Shown here: piece after piece, positions 43,529-52,829 of the stretch | Numbering within the stretch: the first letter of the stretch is position 1 | Layout: the number at the start of each line of letters is the position of its first letter | From: Poriferisodalis sp026713105 | GTDB taxonomy: Bacteria; Actinomycetota; Acidimicrobiia; Acidimicrobiales; Poriferisodalaceae | Direction: 5' to 3' | Assembly: GCA_965115995.1 (NCBI GenBank) | Contig: OZ220472.1 | Coordinates: forward strand, 1,240,001 to 1,304,000 | DNA length: 64,000 nucleotides | The notes under the pieces: model-generated | What the model saw: only the letters and a program-made list of their open reading frames with translations | Database searches by the model: none | What the model was told of the DNA's origin: nothing | Program-made: the position numbers and the translations under genes

Positions 43529-44695
43529 ATGGCTGCACTGGTGACTCGCAACCCGCTGTACGACGGGCGCGACTGGCCTGCCGCCCCCACTGAGGTGCGG
43601 GCATTTCATCGCCGGCTGCCTGCGTACGCGCCCACGCTGGTCATCGACGCACCCCGGCTCGCAGAGAGCCTCGGCGTCGGGCGAGTCCTCGTGAAGGCCG
43701 AGACCCAGCGGATGGGGCTGCCCTCATTCAAGATCCTCGGTGCGTCGTGGGCCTCGTACCGCGCCATCTGCGAGCACCTCGACGGCGAGCCGCCGCCGTG
43801 GGCAAACATCAACGCCTTGGCGGCCAGCCTGACCCATTTGCGACCTATGACCTTGGCGGCCGCGACCGACGGGAACCACGGCCGGGCCGTCGCCTTCATG
43901 GCTCGGCTCCTGGGCTTCGATGCCCACATCCTCGTGCCCGATGGCACCTCGGAGGCTCGCATCGCGGCCATCCAGGGCGAGAGCGCCACGGTGACCGTCG
44001 TGGATGGCACCTACGACGACGCCATCGAGCAGAGCGCCGGGATGGCCAGTGACCGCTGCCTGGTGGTGTCAGACACTTCATGGCCCGGCTACGAGACCAT
44101 CCCCGCCAACGTCGCCGAGGGCTACACCACGATCTTCGCCGAAGTAGACGATGCGCTCGCTGCGAACGGCATCGGCCAGCCAGATCTCGTGGCGGTCCCC
44201 GTCGGCGTCGGAGCCTTCATGGCCGCTGCGGTCACCCACTACCGCAGCGGCGAGCACCGGCCTGTGCTGGTTTCGGTCGAGCCCGACGACGCCAACTGCG
44301 TTCAGGCGTCGACGATGGCAGGGGAGATCACCGAGACACCGGGGCCGCACCGCTCAATCATGGTCGGGCTGAACTGCGGGGTGCCCTCGCCGCTGGCTTG
44401 GCCGATGATGGCCAGCGGCGTCGACTGGTGCGTCTCAGTCGACAGCCACGCCGCCGGCCGGGCCATGGGCGATCTCGCCGGAGCGCAGGTGGTCGCGGGC
44501 GAAACCGGCAGCGCATCGCTGGCGGGCCTGCGGGCGCTGCTGGCTGACGAACAGGGCCGCGATGCGCTCGACGACCTGGCGAATGCCACGGTGCTCGTCA
44601 TGGTTACCGAGGGTGCCACCGACCCGCCCAACTACGAACGAATCGTCGGCCGGCCCCACACCGAGGTCGGCCGGGTGCTCACCGCTGTGCGGTGA
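43529..44695 (+). CDS. Diaminopropionate ammonia-lyase-like PLP enzyme (YgeX family)
   Basis: A 388-residue fold type II PLP enzyme. Lys68 in LPSFKILGASWA is the likely cofactor lysine. TDGNHGRAVAFMARLLG, YDDAIEQSAGMA, DTSWPGYETIPANVAEGY, VEPDDANC and IMVGLNCGVPSPLAW line up with YgeX, which converts 2,3-diaminopropionate to pyruvate and two ammonia. AGGGAGA lies upstream of ATG 43529. In enterobacteria and gut anaerobes ygeX sits with ssnA and xdhD in purine/urate-degradation loci, as here. Confidence 0.9.
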   Translation: MAALVTRNPLYDGRDWPAAPTEVRAFHRRLPAYAPTLVIDAPRLAESLGVGRVLVKAETQRMGLPSFKILGASWASYRAICEHLDGEPPPWANINALAASLTHLRPMTLAAATDGNHGRAVAFMARLLGFDAHILVPDGTSEARIAAIQGESATVTVVDGTYDDAIEQSAGMASDRCLVVSDTSWPGYETIPANVAEGYTTIFAEVDDALAANGIGQPDLVAVPVGVGAFMAAAVTHYRSGEHRPVLVSVEPDDANCVQASTMAGEITETPGPHRSIMVGLNCGVPSPLAWPMMASGVDWCVSVDSHAAGRAMGDLAGAQVVAGETGSASLAGLRALLADEQGRDALDDLANATVLVMVTEGATDPPNYERIVGRPHTEVGRVLTAVR

Positions 44696-44768
44696 GGTTG
44701 ATCGGGCACAGTCTGACCGCAGTACGTTGAGCGACGACTCGACGCTCGCAACCAGGGAGAAGCACATC

Positions 44769-45545
44769 ATGCCGCTCGACCAAGCGAACTACCACGCAAT
44801 GCTCATCGACAAACGCGACAACGGCGTCGCTGTCGTCACGCTTAACCGCCCAGAGCGACTTAATGCCATCAACGGGCAGATGCATCACGAGATGGCGACG
44901 TTCACGCGCGATGCGCAGACCGACGACGACGTGAAAGTCGTCGTGCTCGCCGGCTCAGGGCGTGCCTTCTGCGCCGGCGGCGACTTCAGCGACACGGGCG
45001 GGCCGGCGGTCAGCTTCGAAGAGGCACGCCAGATCGTCGACCACCTGCTCGAGTTGCGCAAGCCGATCATCGCCGCAGTGCAGGGATACGCCATGGGCCT
45101 CGGCGCCAACATCTCCCTGCTGTGCGACGTCGTCGTGGCGGGGCACAGCTCAGTGTTCGCTGACACGCACGTCAACATGGGCATCGGTGCCGGCGACGGG
45201 GGCCAAGTCATCTGGCCGCTGCTCATGGGTGTGAACCGGGCGAAATGGCACCTGATGACCGGCGAACGGGTCACCGGTCAGATGCTCTATGACATGGGGC
45301 TCGTCAACTTCCTGGTCGACGACGATGCCATTCTCGATACTGCGCTCGAGAAGGCAGCGCAGCTCGCTGCAGGACCGCAGAAGGCCATCAGCGCCTCCAA
45401 GGTGCCGATCAACAATTGGATCCGGCAGATGTCGGCGCAGATCCTGCCGCTGTCGCTCAGCCTCGAAGGCGAGACGTTCCACAGCAACGACGCCCGCGAA
45501 GCGCAAAGGGCGTTCGTGGAAAAGCGCGCCCCGAATTTCGACTAA
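44769..45545 (+). CDS. Enoyl-CoA hydratase/isomerase family protein
   Basis: A 258-residue crotonase-fold protein. VAVVTLNRPERLNAING opens the fold. SGRAFCAGGDFSD near residue 59 and GYAMGLGANISLLCD near 102 form the oxyanion hole for the CoA thioester. The usual catalytic acidic residue after HVNMGIG is replaced by a GDGG segment, so the reaction may differ from hydration. AGGGAGAAG upstream supports ATG 44769. It follows the lyase gene by 73 bases and precedes the importer. Its role in a purine/hydantoin context is not obvious. Confidence 0.9.
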   Translation: MPLDQANYHAMLIDKRDNGVAVVTLNRPERLNAINGQMHHEMATFTRDAQTDDDVKVVVLAGSGRAFCAGGDFSDTGGPAVSFEEARQIVDHLLELRKPIIAAVQGYAMGLGANISLLCDVVVAGHSSVFADTHVNMGIGAGDGGQVIWPLLMGVNRAKWHLMTGERVTGQMLYDMGLVNFLVDDDAILDTALEKAAQLAAGPQKAISASKVPINNWIRQMSAQILPLSLSLEGETFHSNDAREAQRAFVEKRAPNFD

Positions 45546-45588
45546 CCACTAACGAGGCACGGACTGCAGCGACGCCGAAAGGGGGGGC

Positions 45589-46737
45589 ATGGCGCTGGGA
45601 TCTCTCACGGGCGACGACGAAGGCGCGACGCCAGACGTCCCTGTCGGCCGGCTCGCCCGGCTGCTGCGTCCGTTCGTTGGTGTAGCCGTTCCGGCGTTTG
45701 CAGCAATCGCAGCGCTGATCGTGGGCGCAGTGATGCTGCTCACATTCGGCGCCAACCCGCTTGTCGCCTACGGCGAACTCGTCACGGGCGCGTTCGGCAG
45801 TGCCGACAACCTCGCCGACACTGCGGTGCGGGCGATGCCGCTCGCACTGGTGGGCGTCGGCATCTGCATCGCTTTCCGCACCGACGTCATCAACATCGGC
45901 GGAGAGGGACAGATCATCCTGGGTGCCATCGCGGCCACCGTGACGTCGATGGCCTTCGACGACGTGCCGCGCGTCCTGCTGGTGCCGATGGTGGTCGTCG
46001 CCGGCGCGATCGGCGGCGGGTTCTGGGGCGCGATCCCCGGTGCGCTCAAGGCCTACGCAGGCGTCAACGAGATCCTCTCGACGATCATGATGAACATCGT
46101 CGCGGCGCACTTGCTGAGCTTCCTGCTGCAGGACCTGCTCATCGAACCCGGCGCCATCAAGATCCAGCAGACCCGCCGCCTCAGCGAGAACGCCGACCTG
46201 CCGCTGCTGCCCGGCGGAACCCGGCTCCACATCGGCGTGCTGATCGCCATCTTGGTCGCGGTGCTGGGTTACCTGCTGCTGTTCCGCAGCGCACTCGGCA
46301 TGCGGCTGCGGTCGGTGGGCCATAACCCCGACGCTTCCCAGTACGCAGGCATGGCGGTGAAGAAAAGCATCACCCAGGCGCTCGCATTCAGCGGGGCCTG
46401 CTGCGGTATCGCCGGCGCAGTGCTGGTGTTCGGCAGCGAATCCCATCGCTTGATCGGTGAGGGCGGCGCGGCAGCCTTCACCCAGAACGCCGGCTTCAAC
46501 GGCATCGTGGCGGCGCTGTTCGGCGCGCTGCATCCGATCTTCACCGTGCCCGCCTCGTTCCTGTTCGGCGGCATGCTCACCGGCGGCAGCGACATGCAAC
46601 GAGCCACACAGGTTCCCGCGGCACTGGTGGTCTCGCTCAATGGCGTCGTGGTGGTGTTTGTGGTCGGCAGCCTGCGGTTGCGTGACCGGCTGCGCACCTG
46701 GGCGGGCGGGATCGCAAGCTACGGGGGCCGGGCGTGA
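45589..46737 (+). CDS. ABC transporter permease, BMP/nucleoside type (NupP/YufP-like)
   Basis: A 382-residue membrane protein with about nine hydrophobic segments. INIGGEGQIILGAIAATV near residue 102 is the hallmark of BPD_transp_2 permeases of the BmpA-family importers. NEILSTIMMNIVAAHLLSFL follows near 163, and the cytoplasmic loop RSALGMRLRSVGHNPDASQY is near 230. The N-terminal 25 residues are a soluble leader before the first membrane span. A run of seven G bases before the ATG serves as ribosome-binding site. It forms the pore with the next gene. Confidence 0.92.
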   Translation: MALGSLTGDDEGATPDVPVGRLARLLRPFVGVAVPAFAAIAALIVGAVMLLTFGANPLVAYGELVTGAFGSADNLADTAVRAMPLALVGVGICIAFRTDVINIGGEGQIILGAIAATVTSMAFDDVPRVLLVPMVVVAGAIGGGFWGAIPGALKAYAGVNEILSTIMMNIVAAHLLSFLLQDLLIEPGAIKIQQTRRLSENADLPLLPGGTRLHIGVLIAILVAVLGYLLLFRSALGMRLRSVGHNPDASQYAGMAVKKSITQALAFSGACCGIAGAVLVFGSESHRLIGEGGAAAFTQNAGFNGIVAALFGALHPIFTVPASFLFGGMLTGGSDMQRATQVPAALVVSLNGVVVVFVVGSLRLRDRLRTWAGGIASYGGRA

Positions 46738-47666
46738 GCGATTTCTTCACCGTCAGCGTGCTGGTCGCCACCCTGGCCTCGGGCATCCGGCTGGCAACGC
46801 CGTTCCTGCTGGCGTCGCTGGGCGAGACGATCGGCCAGCGCTCCGGCGTACTGAACCTGGGCGTCGAAGGCGTGATGCTCATCGGCGCATACGCGGCCTA
46901 CATCACGGCGCTGCGCACCGGGAGCGTGACAGCGGGCGTCGTTGCAGCCATGGCCGCCGGTGCGGCGATGGGAGTGGTCTACGCGTTCATCACCGTGGTG
47001 ATGCACGCCACCCAGGGCATCAGCGGCATCGGCATCTTCCTCTTCGGACTGGGCTTCACCGACTTGCTGTTCCGACAGCAGGTCGGCACACCGGTGCCGA
47101 TCGACGGCCTGCGCGGCGTCGATCTCGGCTGGCTCTCGGAACTCCCGGTGGTCGGCGAGCTGCTCTTCGGTCACAGCGTGCTCACCTATGTGGCGTTCGC
47201 TCTTGTGCCCGTGGTCTGGTTCGCAATGAATCGGACCACGTTCGGGCTCAACGTCCGTGCCGTCGGCGAGACACCCGAGGCGGCCGACACTCTCGGCGTG
47301 CGGGTCAACGTCGTACGCACCCAAGCGATCATCATCGGCAACGTCATGGCCGGCCTGGCCGGCGGCACACTGGCCCTCGACGTCGGCATCTTCCAGCAGA
47401 ACCTGACGTCAGGGCAGGGTTTCATCGCCGTGGCGCTCGTGTACTTCGGGGCGTGGCGGTCCAGCGGCGTGATGGCGGGAGCGCTGCTGTTCGGCGTCGT
47501 GTCGTCGACGGTGCTGCAACTCAAGACGCTCGGCGTCATCGTGGGCGCCTCGTCGACGATCGCCGCGATGGCACCGGCGATCCTGACCATCGTGGTGCTC
47601 GTGCTCGTCAGCCGGCGCATCGGTGCTCCGTCGGCGCTGACCGTGCCCTTCGAACGCGACAACTAA
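46734..47666 (+). CDS. ABC transporter permease, BMP/nucleoside type (NupQ/YufQ-like)
   Basis: A 310-residue membrane protein. IRLATPFLLASLGETIGQRS and GVLNLGVEGVMLIGAYAAY are the family signature, and FGLNVRAVGETPEAADTLGV is the cytoplasmic EAA-type loop. GTG 46734 overlaps the previous TGA by 4 bases. Together with the preceding permease, the lipoprotein at 48013 and the double ATPase at 49096 it makes a complete importer of the type that carries purine nucleosides in characterised cases. Confidence 0.92.
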   Translation: MSDFFTVSVLVATLASGIRLATPFLLASLGETIGQRSGVLNLGVEGVMLIGAYAAYITALRTGSVTAGVVAAMAAGAAMGVVYAFITVVMHATQGISGIGIFLFGLGFTDLLFRQQVGTPVPIDGLRGVDLGWLSELPVVGELLFGHSVLTYVAFALVPVVWFAMNRTTFGLNVRAVGETPEAADTLGVRVNVVRTQAIIIGNVMAGLAGGTLALDVGIFQQNLTSGQGFIAVALVYFGAWRSSGVMAGALLFGVVSSTVLQLKTLGVIVGASSTIAAMAPAILTIVVLVLVSRRIGAPSALTVPFERDN

Positions 47667-48012
47667 GAGGCTGAGCCGACAAGCGAAGCCGTGGCCCGAG
47701 CGGCCCGTGAGCGACAGCGAACAAGAGCGGGAAACAACTGGTGCGACAGCGAGAGGGTTCAGCCATCCGCGCATCTTCTAGGTACTTCTCGGGAGGTGTG
47801 CGCCTGGCGCGCCCCCCGTGGTCCGCCCCTCGAGCGCAGTGACGGCCTCGAAACGTGTCCGACATATGGCCGGAATCCGATGTTGACGGGACAGGGCACC
47901 GGCGGTCTCAGGGGTGACCTAGCATCGCTGAAAGGCCAGATGCTCGGGTAGGCGTGCCGTGGTACAGCGCGCTGCCCCCAATCTCGCGACTGGCCGATCC
48001 GGGAGGGGTCAT
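47667..48012. other. 346-base gap inside the ABC importer locus
   Basis: No gene is supported here. The stretch is less codon-biased than its surroundings and contains TTGACG at 47883 and TAGCAT at 47920, but they are 31 bases apart and cannot form one promoter. GGGAGGGG at its right end is the ribosome-binding site of the binding-protein gene. A separate promoter for the lipoprotein is likely, because binding proteins are usually made in excess. Confidence 0.6.
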
Positions 48013-49014
48013 ATGTTTGTACGCACCAGATGCAAATCGCGCCTAGCGAGACTCGTGGCGGTAGCCGCAGTCGTGCTCCTTGTGGCAGCCGGTTGCACCG
48101 GCGCCGACGAGGAGGATGCAGGTCCGATTCGGATCGCGATCGTCGCGCCGAGCGCCAGCAACGACTTGGCGTTCACGCAGAGCATGGTCGACGCGGTGAA
48201 CGCGGTCGGCGAAGGGCGTGAGATCGAAGTCGCCGTGACCGACGGCACCTTCATCGTGGAGGAGGCCGCAGCGGCGATCCGTGGCTATGCCGAGGACGGC
48301 TTTGACCTCGTGATCGCACACGGCAGCCAGTACGGCGGACCGCTGGGCGAGATCGCTCCGGATTTCCCCGATACGTCCTTTGCCTGGGGAACCGCCGCGG
48401 ACTTCATGGGTCACGACAACGTGTTCGCTTACACGGTGCGTTCTGATGAAGGCGGCTACGTGTCCGGCACCGTCGCGGCGCAGATCACCGAGACAGGCGT
48501 GATCGGCGTCATTGGCCCGATCCCTGTCGGCGACGCGAAGCTCTATGTCGACGGATTCGCAGCCGGTGTAGCGGCAACGGACTCGTCGATCACGACCAAC
48601 ATCGTGTACACGGACTCATTCAGCGATGTCGCATTGGCGGCTGAAGCCGCCGAGGCTCACTACTCCAACAACGCCGACGTGCTGACCGGTTCGGCGCAGA
48701 TGGTCGTGGGTGCGACCGGTGTCGCCAATGAGCACGGCCTGGCGTGGTTCGGCACCCAAGCCAACCAAACCGCGCTCGGCGAGAGCATCGTGGTCGCCTC
48801 GCAGGTGTACCACTGGGAGGTACTGCTCGCAGACATGATCGACAAGATCGATGCTGGCACGCTCGGCGGTGAGGTCATGATCGCCACCCTCGCCAACGGC
48901 GGCATCGAGATCGAGTTCAACGACGGTTACGGCCTCGACGCCGGGATCCAAGAGGCTGCGGAGGCAACCATCGCGGGCATCGCCGACGGCTCGATCTCGA
49001 CGGGCATCGAGTAG
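48013..49014 (+). CDS. BMP family ABC transporter substrate-binding lipoprotein
   Basis: A 333-residue exported lipoprotein. Basic N-terminus, hydrophobic stretch VAVAAVVLLVAAGC with lipobox Cys28, then the BmpA/PnrA-type binding domain starting IRIAIVAPSASNDLAFTQSM. VIAHGSQYGG and FPDTSFAWG are conserved in the family, as is SDEGGYVSGTVAA. BMP proteins studied so far bind purine nucleosides. The ATG at 48013 has a GGGAGGGG site 4-5 bases upstream and is preferred to an earlier GTG at 47959. Confidence 0.92.
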   Translation: MFVRTRCKSRLARLVAVAAVVLLVAAGCTGADEEDAGPIRIAIVAPSASNDLAFTQSMVDAVNAVGEGREIEVAVTDGTFIVEEAAAAIRGYAEDGFDLVIAHGSQYGGPLGEIAPDFPDTSFAWGTAADFMGHDNVFAYTVRSDEGGYVSGTVAAQITETGVIGVIGPIPVGDAKLYVDGFAAGVAATDSSITTNIVYTDSFSDVALAAEAAEAHYSNNADVLTGSAQMVVGATGVANEHGLAWFGTQANQTALGESIVVASQVYHWEVLLADMIDKIDAGTLGGEVMIATLANGGIEIEFNDGYGLDAGIQEAAEATIAGIADGSISTGIE

Positions 49015-49095
49015 AAGCACCCTGCCAGCTGCGGGAGGCTGCGAGGTTGCTCCAACGCGGGAAGCACTCGTGGTCATGAATTCGCAGCGCACCAG

Positions 49096-50676
49096 ATGAA
49101 CCAGCACGACGAAACGACGGCTGCCGGGGTCTCGACATCGAACGAGGCCCCGGCGCCGCCGATGCTGGAAATGCGTGGCATCACCAAGCGATTTCCCGGC
49201 GTCATCGCCAACGAGGATGTTGATTTCGTCGTACAGCCGGGGCACGTTCACACGCTGCTTGGGGAGAACGGCGCCGGCAAGAGCACGCTCGTCAAGATCC
49301 TGTACGGGCTGTACCGCCAGGACGAGGGCACCGTCACGATCCAGGGCGAGCAGGTCCAGGTCACCTCCCCGGCAGACGCCATCAGTCACGGCATCGGCAT
49401 GATTCACCAGCACTTCATGCTGGTGCCGACCCTGACGGTGGCTGAGAACGTGGCGCTCGGTTTGCACGGGCGGCGCGGACTCGCCGACATGGGTCCGGTA
49501 CGCCGTCGGCTCATCGAGGTGTCCGAGCAGCACGGCCTCGAAATAGACCCCGATGCGTACATCTGGCAGCTCGCCGTCGGCGAGCGTCAGCGGGCCGAGA
49601 TCCTCAAGGCGCTCTACCGCGACGCTCGGATCCTGGTGCTCGACGAGCCCACAGCGGTGCTCACACCGCCTGAAGTCGTCGATCTGTTCGCCACGCTGCG
49701 GTCGCTGACCGATGAGGGGCGCGGTCTCATCTTCATCTCCCACAAGCTGGCCGAGGTGATGGAGATCTCCGATGAGATCACGGTCCTGCGTGACGGCCGG
49801 GTCGTGGGCCGCACCACACCGTCGGAGACGACCCGGGAGGGCCTGGCCTCGATGATGGTCGGCCGTGAAGTACGGCTCGGCCGGGATGTCCCGCCTCAGC
49901 CGACCGGTGACGACCTGTTGGTCGTCGACAGCCTGCACGTCGAGGGCGACCGGGGTAACGCAGCACTCGAGAACTTCTCGGTCAGCGTCTCCAGCGGCGA
50001 GATCGTGGGCATCGCCGGCGTCTCGGGCAACGGGCAGCGTGAGTTGGCCGAGGCGATCTTCGGTCTGCGGCCGATGAAATCCGGCAGGCTGGAGGTGCGC
50101 GGAAAACCGATCCCGACACCGGCGCCAAAGCAGGTGCGTCGGCGCGGCGTTGCGTTCGTCCCCGAAGAACGCATGCGGCATGGCGCGGTCGGTGAGCTCT
50201 CGGTGTCAGAGAACCTGATGCTGGTCGAGTACGAGCACCGGCCCTATGTGCGTGCCGGTTTGCTGCAGTTCCGGGCAATTGCGGAACGATGCCGCGATCT
50301 GGTGCGTCGGTTCGCAGTCAAGACACCGTCGATCGCGACCCAGACGTCGCACCTGTCGGGCGGCAACATCCAGAAAGTGGTCATCGCCCGGGAGTTCAGT
50401 GCCGAAGCTGACGTGCTGATCGTGGCCCAGCCCACTCGCGGCATCGACATCGGCGCCGCCGAATACGTGCACGAGCGGCTGCTCGAGAAGCGGGCCGCCG
50501 GTGCGGCGATCCTGCTGATCACCGAGGATCTCGACGAGGCCATGCAGCTCTCGGATCGTGTAGTGGTGCTGTACGAAGGACGGGCCATGTGCGATCTGCC
50601 TCGCGAGCAAGCCACCACCGATCGCGTCGGACTGCTGATGACCGGTGTCAGCGAGGACGAAGCCGCAGCGGTCTGA
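49096..50676 (+). CDS. ABC transporter ATP-binding protein with two NBDs, BMP/nucleoside type
   Basis: A 526-residue ATPase with two nucleotide-binding domains. The first has Walker A GENGAGKS at 56-63, signature LAVGERQ at 159-165 and Walker B ILVLDEP near 179-185. The second has a degenerate Walker A (GVSGNGQRE near 308), signature LSGGNIQ near 420, and AQPTRGIDIG in place of a DEP Walker B, the usual pattern in this family, where only one site hydrolyses ATP strongly. It energises the two permeases upstream. The start codon lacks a strong ribosome-binding site. Confidence 0.93.
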   Translation: MNQHDETTAAGVSTSNEAPAPPMLEMRGITKRFPGVIANEDVDFVVQPGHVHTLLGENGAGKSTLVKILYGLYRQDEGTVTIQGEQVQVTSPADAISHGIGMIHQHFMLVPTLTVAENVALGLHGRRGLADMGPVRRRLIEVSEQHGLEIDPDAYIWQLAVGERQRAEILKALYRDARILVLDEPTAVLTPPEVVDLFATLRSLTDEGRGLIFISHKLAEVMEISDEITVLRDGRVVGRTTPSETTREGLASMMVGREVRLGRDVPPQPTGDDLLVVDSLHVEGDRGNAALENFSVSVSSGEIVGIAGVSGNGQRELAEAIFGLRPMKSGRLEVRGKPIPTPAPKQVRRRGVAFVPEERMRHGAVGELSVSENLMLVEYEHRPYVRAGLLQFRAIAERCRDLVRRFAVKTPSIATQTSHLSGGNIQKVVIAREFSAEADVLIVAQPTRGIDIGAAEYVHERLLEKRAAGAAILLITEDLDEAMQLSDRVVVLYEGRAMCDLPREQATTDRVGLLMTGVSEDEAAAV

Positions 50677-50684
50677 GGTCGGGT

Positions 50685-51092
50685 TCAGCGAGAGGCAATG
50701 CGATAGCTGCCGTCCTCGCGCACGATGACCCGTACCGGCAGGCCGAGCTGCAGATCGTCGGCGTCGATGCCGTCTGCCATGGCGGTGATGCGTACGCCTT
50801 CGTCCAGTTCAGCGATAACGGCGGCGTAGGGGACGTCCGCCGCGAAGCCTGGGTGCAGGGCCCGGTGGGTCACCGTCCAGGTGTAGACGTGACCGAGACC
50901 GCTGGAGCGTTCCCAGGCCCACTGCGTCGAGCCGCAGCTCCGGCATCCGTCTCGCGGCATGTGCCGCCAGATGCCGCATTGTGAGCAGCGCTGGAATCGC
51001 AATTCGCCCTGCTTGCAGAACGCGAAGAACTCGCCCCAAAGGCCTTCTCCCCGTGGGATGGGTCTTGCTGCCGCGGTCGGTTCGTTGGTCAC
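50685..51092 (-). CDS. Zn-ribbon/OB-fold (DUF35) protein, partner of the thiolase-like protein
   Basis: A 135-residue acyl-CoA-binding accessory protein. The zinc ribbon is CSQCGIWRHMPRDGCRSCG near residues 37-55, followed by an OB fold with VYTWTVTHRALHPGF. These proteins bind thiolase-like enzymes (as in Ltp2/DUF35 aldolase pairs) and channel CoA substrates. It ends the minus-strand Rieske unit, 5 bases after the thiolase-like gene. It converges with the importer ATPase with only 8 bases between. Confidence 0.92.
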   Translation of the reverse strand: MTNEPTAAARPIPRGEGLWGEFFAFCKQGELRFQRCSQCGIWRHMPRDGCRSCGSTQWAWERSSGLGHVYTWTVTHRALHPGFAADVPYAAVIAELDEGVRITAMADGIDADDLQLGLPVRVIVREDGSYRIASR

Positions 51093-51097
51093 CGGAC

Positions 51098-52291
51098 TTA
51101 CCGGCGCAGGATCGCGGCGGAGCCTTCAGCGAAGTTGCCCCAGCCGGTGATCAGGCCGACCTCGCAATCCTCGACCTGCAGGTCGGCCTCGTGGCGCAGT
51201 TGGCGGACGGCCTCGACGATGTGGTTGAGGCTCTCCACGTGGGCTTCGGAGTGCAGCCCGCCGTGGGTGTTGATGGGCAGTTCGCCGCCGATCCGCAGCC
51301 GCCCGCCGCTTACGTAGTCGCCCACCTCGCCGGTTCCGCACAGTCCCAGCGCTTCGAGCTGCAGCAGCACCACGTAGGTGAAGCAGTCGTAGATCTGGGC
51401 GAAATCCAAGTCCGCAACGGAGACATCGGCCATGGCAAAGGCCCGCGGCGCGGCCCGCTTCAGTCCGATGTCGGCGATGTCCGCGCGGCTCTCGAAGTCG
51501 TCGGCGGGGAAGGGATGCCCCTCGGCGACGCCGCTGATGTACACCGGCGTGTGCAGGGCATCAGCGGACCGCTCCGCAGACGTCACCACGACCGCACAGG
51601 CTCCATCGGTTTCCAAGCAGCAGTCGTACATGCGCAGCGGCGAGGAGATCATCGGCGACGCCATGTAGTCCTCGAACGTCAGCGGGCGACCCTGCATGTA
51701 CGCCTTGGGATTCGACTGCGCGTTGGCTCGGCTCAGCAGCGCGATCTCGGCCGTGTGCTCAGCAGTGATGCCGTACAGCTCGCTGTGCCGGGTGGCCAGC
51801 CAGCTGTAGAACTGCACGGGCCCGAACACCCCCATCGGGGCATAGGCGTTGAGCACCGCTTGGCTCATAGTGTCGTCGCCGGCAACCGGGCCGGCGTCTT
51901 GCGCGGCGGCGGTGCCATCTTCTTCGCGCCGGCTGATGCGGGTCTCGGAGTAGCCGTTCCAGCCATAGGGCACCAGCACCGCAGTGGCCACTCCAGTCGT
52001 GACCGCCATGGCAGCGCTCTGCAGCGCAGCAACAGGGTTGGCCCCGCCGAGGTGCACCGAGGCCGTATAGGTGAGGTCGCTCAAGCCGACGGTGGCGGCC
52101 ACGGCCTCGCCGAAGACCTTGGTGCCCGACAGCACCAGCCCGTCAAGTTGGCCCGGCACGAGCCCTGCGTCGGCGATGGCACGGCTGCACGCTTCGGCTA
52201 CCTGGCTCAGCACGGTCCGCCCGGCACCGCGTACAAACGCCGTCTCGCCGACCCCGACGATGCACGACTGATCCTTCAGGGCATGCGTCAT
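51098..52291 (-). CDS. Thiolase-like protein (SCP-x/Ltp2-type lipid-transfer or aldolase family)
   Basis: A 397-residue thiolase-fold protein starting QSCIVGVGETAFVRGAGRT. The position equivalent to the thiolase nucleophile lies in SVHLGGANPVAALQ and has no Cys, which is typical of Ltp2-type aldolases and SCP-x-like proteins. The family's DFAQIYDCFTYVVLLQLEALG, LPINTHGGLHSEAH and a C-terminal GWGNF segment are present. It probably works with the DUF35 protein on a CoA ester, for example retro-aldol cleavage of a side chain. ATG 52291 lies 7 bases after the Rieske beta gene. Confidence 0.88.
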   Translation of the reverse strand: MTHALKDQSCIVGVGETAFVRGAGRTVLSQVAEACSRAIADAGLVPGQLDGLVLSGTKVFGEAVAATVGLSDLTYTASVHLGGANPVAALQSAAMAVTTGVATAVLVPYGWNGYSETRISRREEDGTAAAQDAGPVAGDDTMSQAVLNAYAPMGVFGPVQFYSWLATRHSELYGITAEHTAEIALLSRANAQSNPKAYMQGRPLTFEDYMASPMISSPLRMYDCCLETDGACAVVVTSAERSADALHTPVYISGVAEGHPFPADDFESRADIADIGLKRAAPRAFAMADVSVADLDFAQIYDCFTYVVLLQLEALGLCGTGEVGDYVSGGRLRIGGELPINTHGGLHSEAHVESLNHIVEAVRQLRHEADLQVEDCEVGLITGWGNFAEGSAAILRR

Positions 52292-52298
52292 GGCTCGC

Positions 52299-52820
52299 TC
52301 AGATGATGAATGCCATGTTCGGCAGCGCCGAGGTGGAGTTGACGAGATCGATCTTCTTGCGGGCGATGCGAAGGCCCTCGTCGGTGCGGCGCAGGCGATG
52401 GGTGGTGCGACCCACCCAGATGCGCATGTCGTTCGTTGCCTGCACGGCGTGCTCGTACAGCACGAAGTTGCTGCCCACCTCGTACTCGTCGCCGCTGCCG
52501 CCACCGCCGTCGCCGTCGGGATGCACGGCGAGTACTTGGATGTTCGAGATGATCCGCCGCATCGGCGATTTCGGCACTTGCGAGTAGCGCCGGCCGCTCA
52601 TCAACTGCGTGATGCGGGTGGCGAGCCTGGTGCGGTTGTCGTTGAGAAAGCTCACACGGGAGCCGGGCTCGTAGTCGCCGTCCCCGGAGGGCACCCAGTA
52701 GTGAATGTCGTCGGTGACCAGCTCGAGCCATTCGGGGTATCGGGATTCGTCCGCCAGCATCGCCTCGTGGTAGAGGAATTCTTCGATCTCGCGGCGTGTC
52801 GCCCCGTCAACAGCGGACAT
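52299..52820 (-). CDS. Aromatic-ring-hydroxylating dioxygenase beta subunit (copy B)
   Basis: A 173-residue small subunit with the NTF2-like fold. EIEEFLYHEAMLADESRYPE, DDIHYWVPSGDGDYEPGSRV and the C-terminal LVNSTSALPNMAFII are diagnostic of the family. It has a glycine/Asp insert near residue 105 (GDGGGGSGDEYE) absent from copy A. Beta subunits stabilise the alpha3beta3 hexamer and lack metal centres. It follows its alpha subunit by 9 bases. Confidence 0.93.
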   Translation of the reverse strand: MSAVDGATRREIEEFLYHEAMLADESRYPEWLELVTDDIHYWVPSGDGDYEPGSRVSFLNDNRTRLATRITQLMSGRRYSQVPKSPMRRIISNIQVLAVHPDGDGGGGSGDEYEVGSNFVLYEHAVQATNDMRIWVGRTTHRLRRTDEGLRIARKKIDLVNSTSALPNMAFII

Positions 52821-52829
52821 TGCTGCAGT

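Noticed and set aside
47883..47925. TTGACG and TAGCAT as a promoter before the BMP lipoprotein gene
   Set aside because: The 31-base spacing is far too long for one sigma factor contact, and no other pairing was found.
48616..50181. 521-codon minus-strand frame over the BMP lipoprotein and importer ATPase genes
   Set aside because: No motif is visible, and it is fully antisense to genes with Walker and lipobox motifs.
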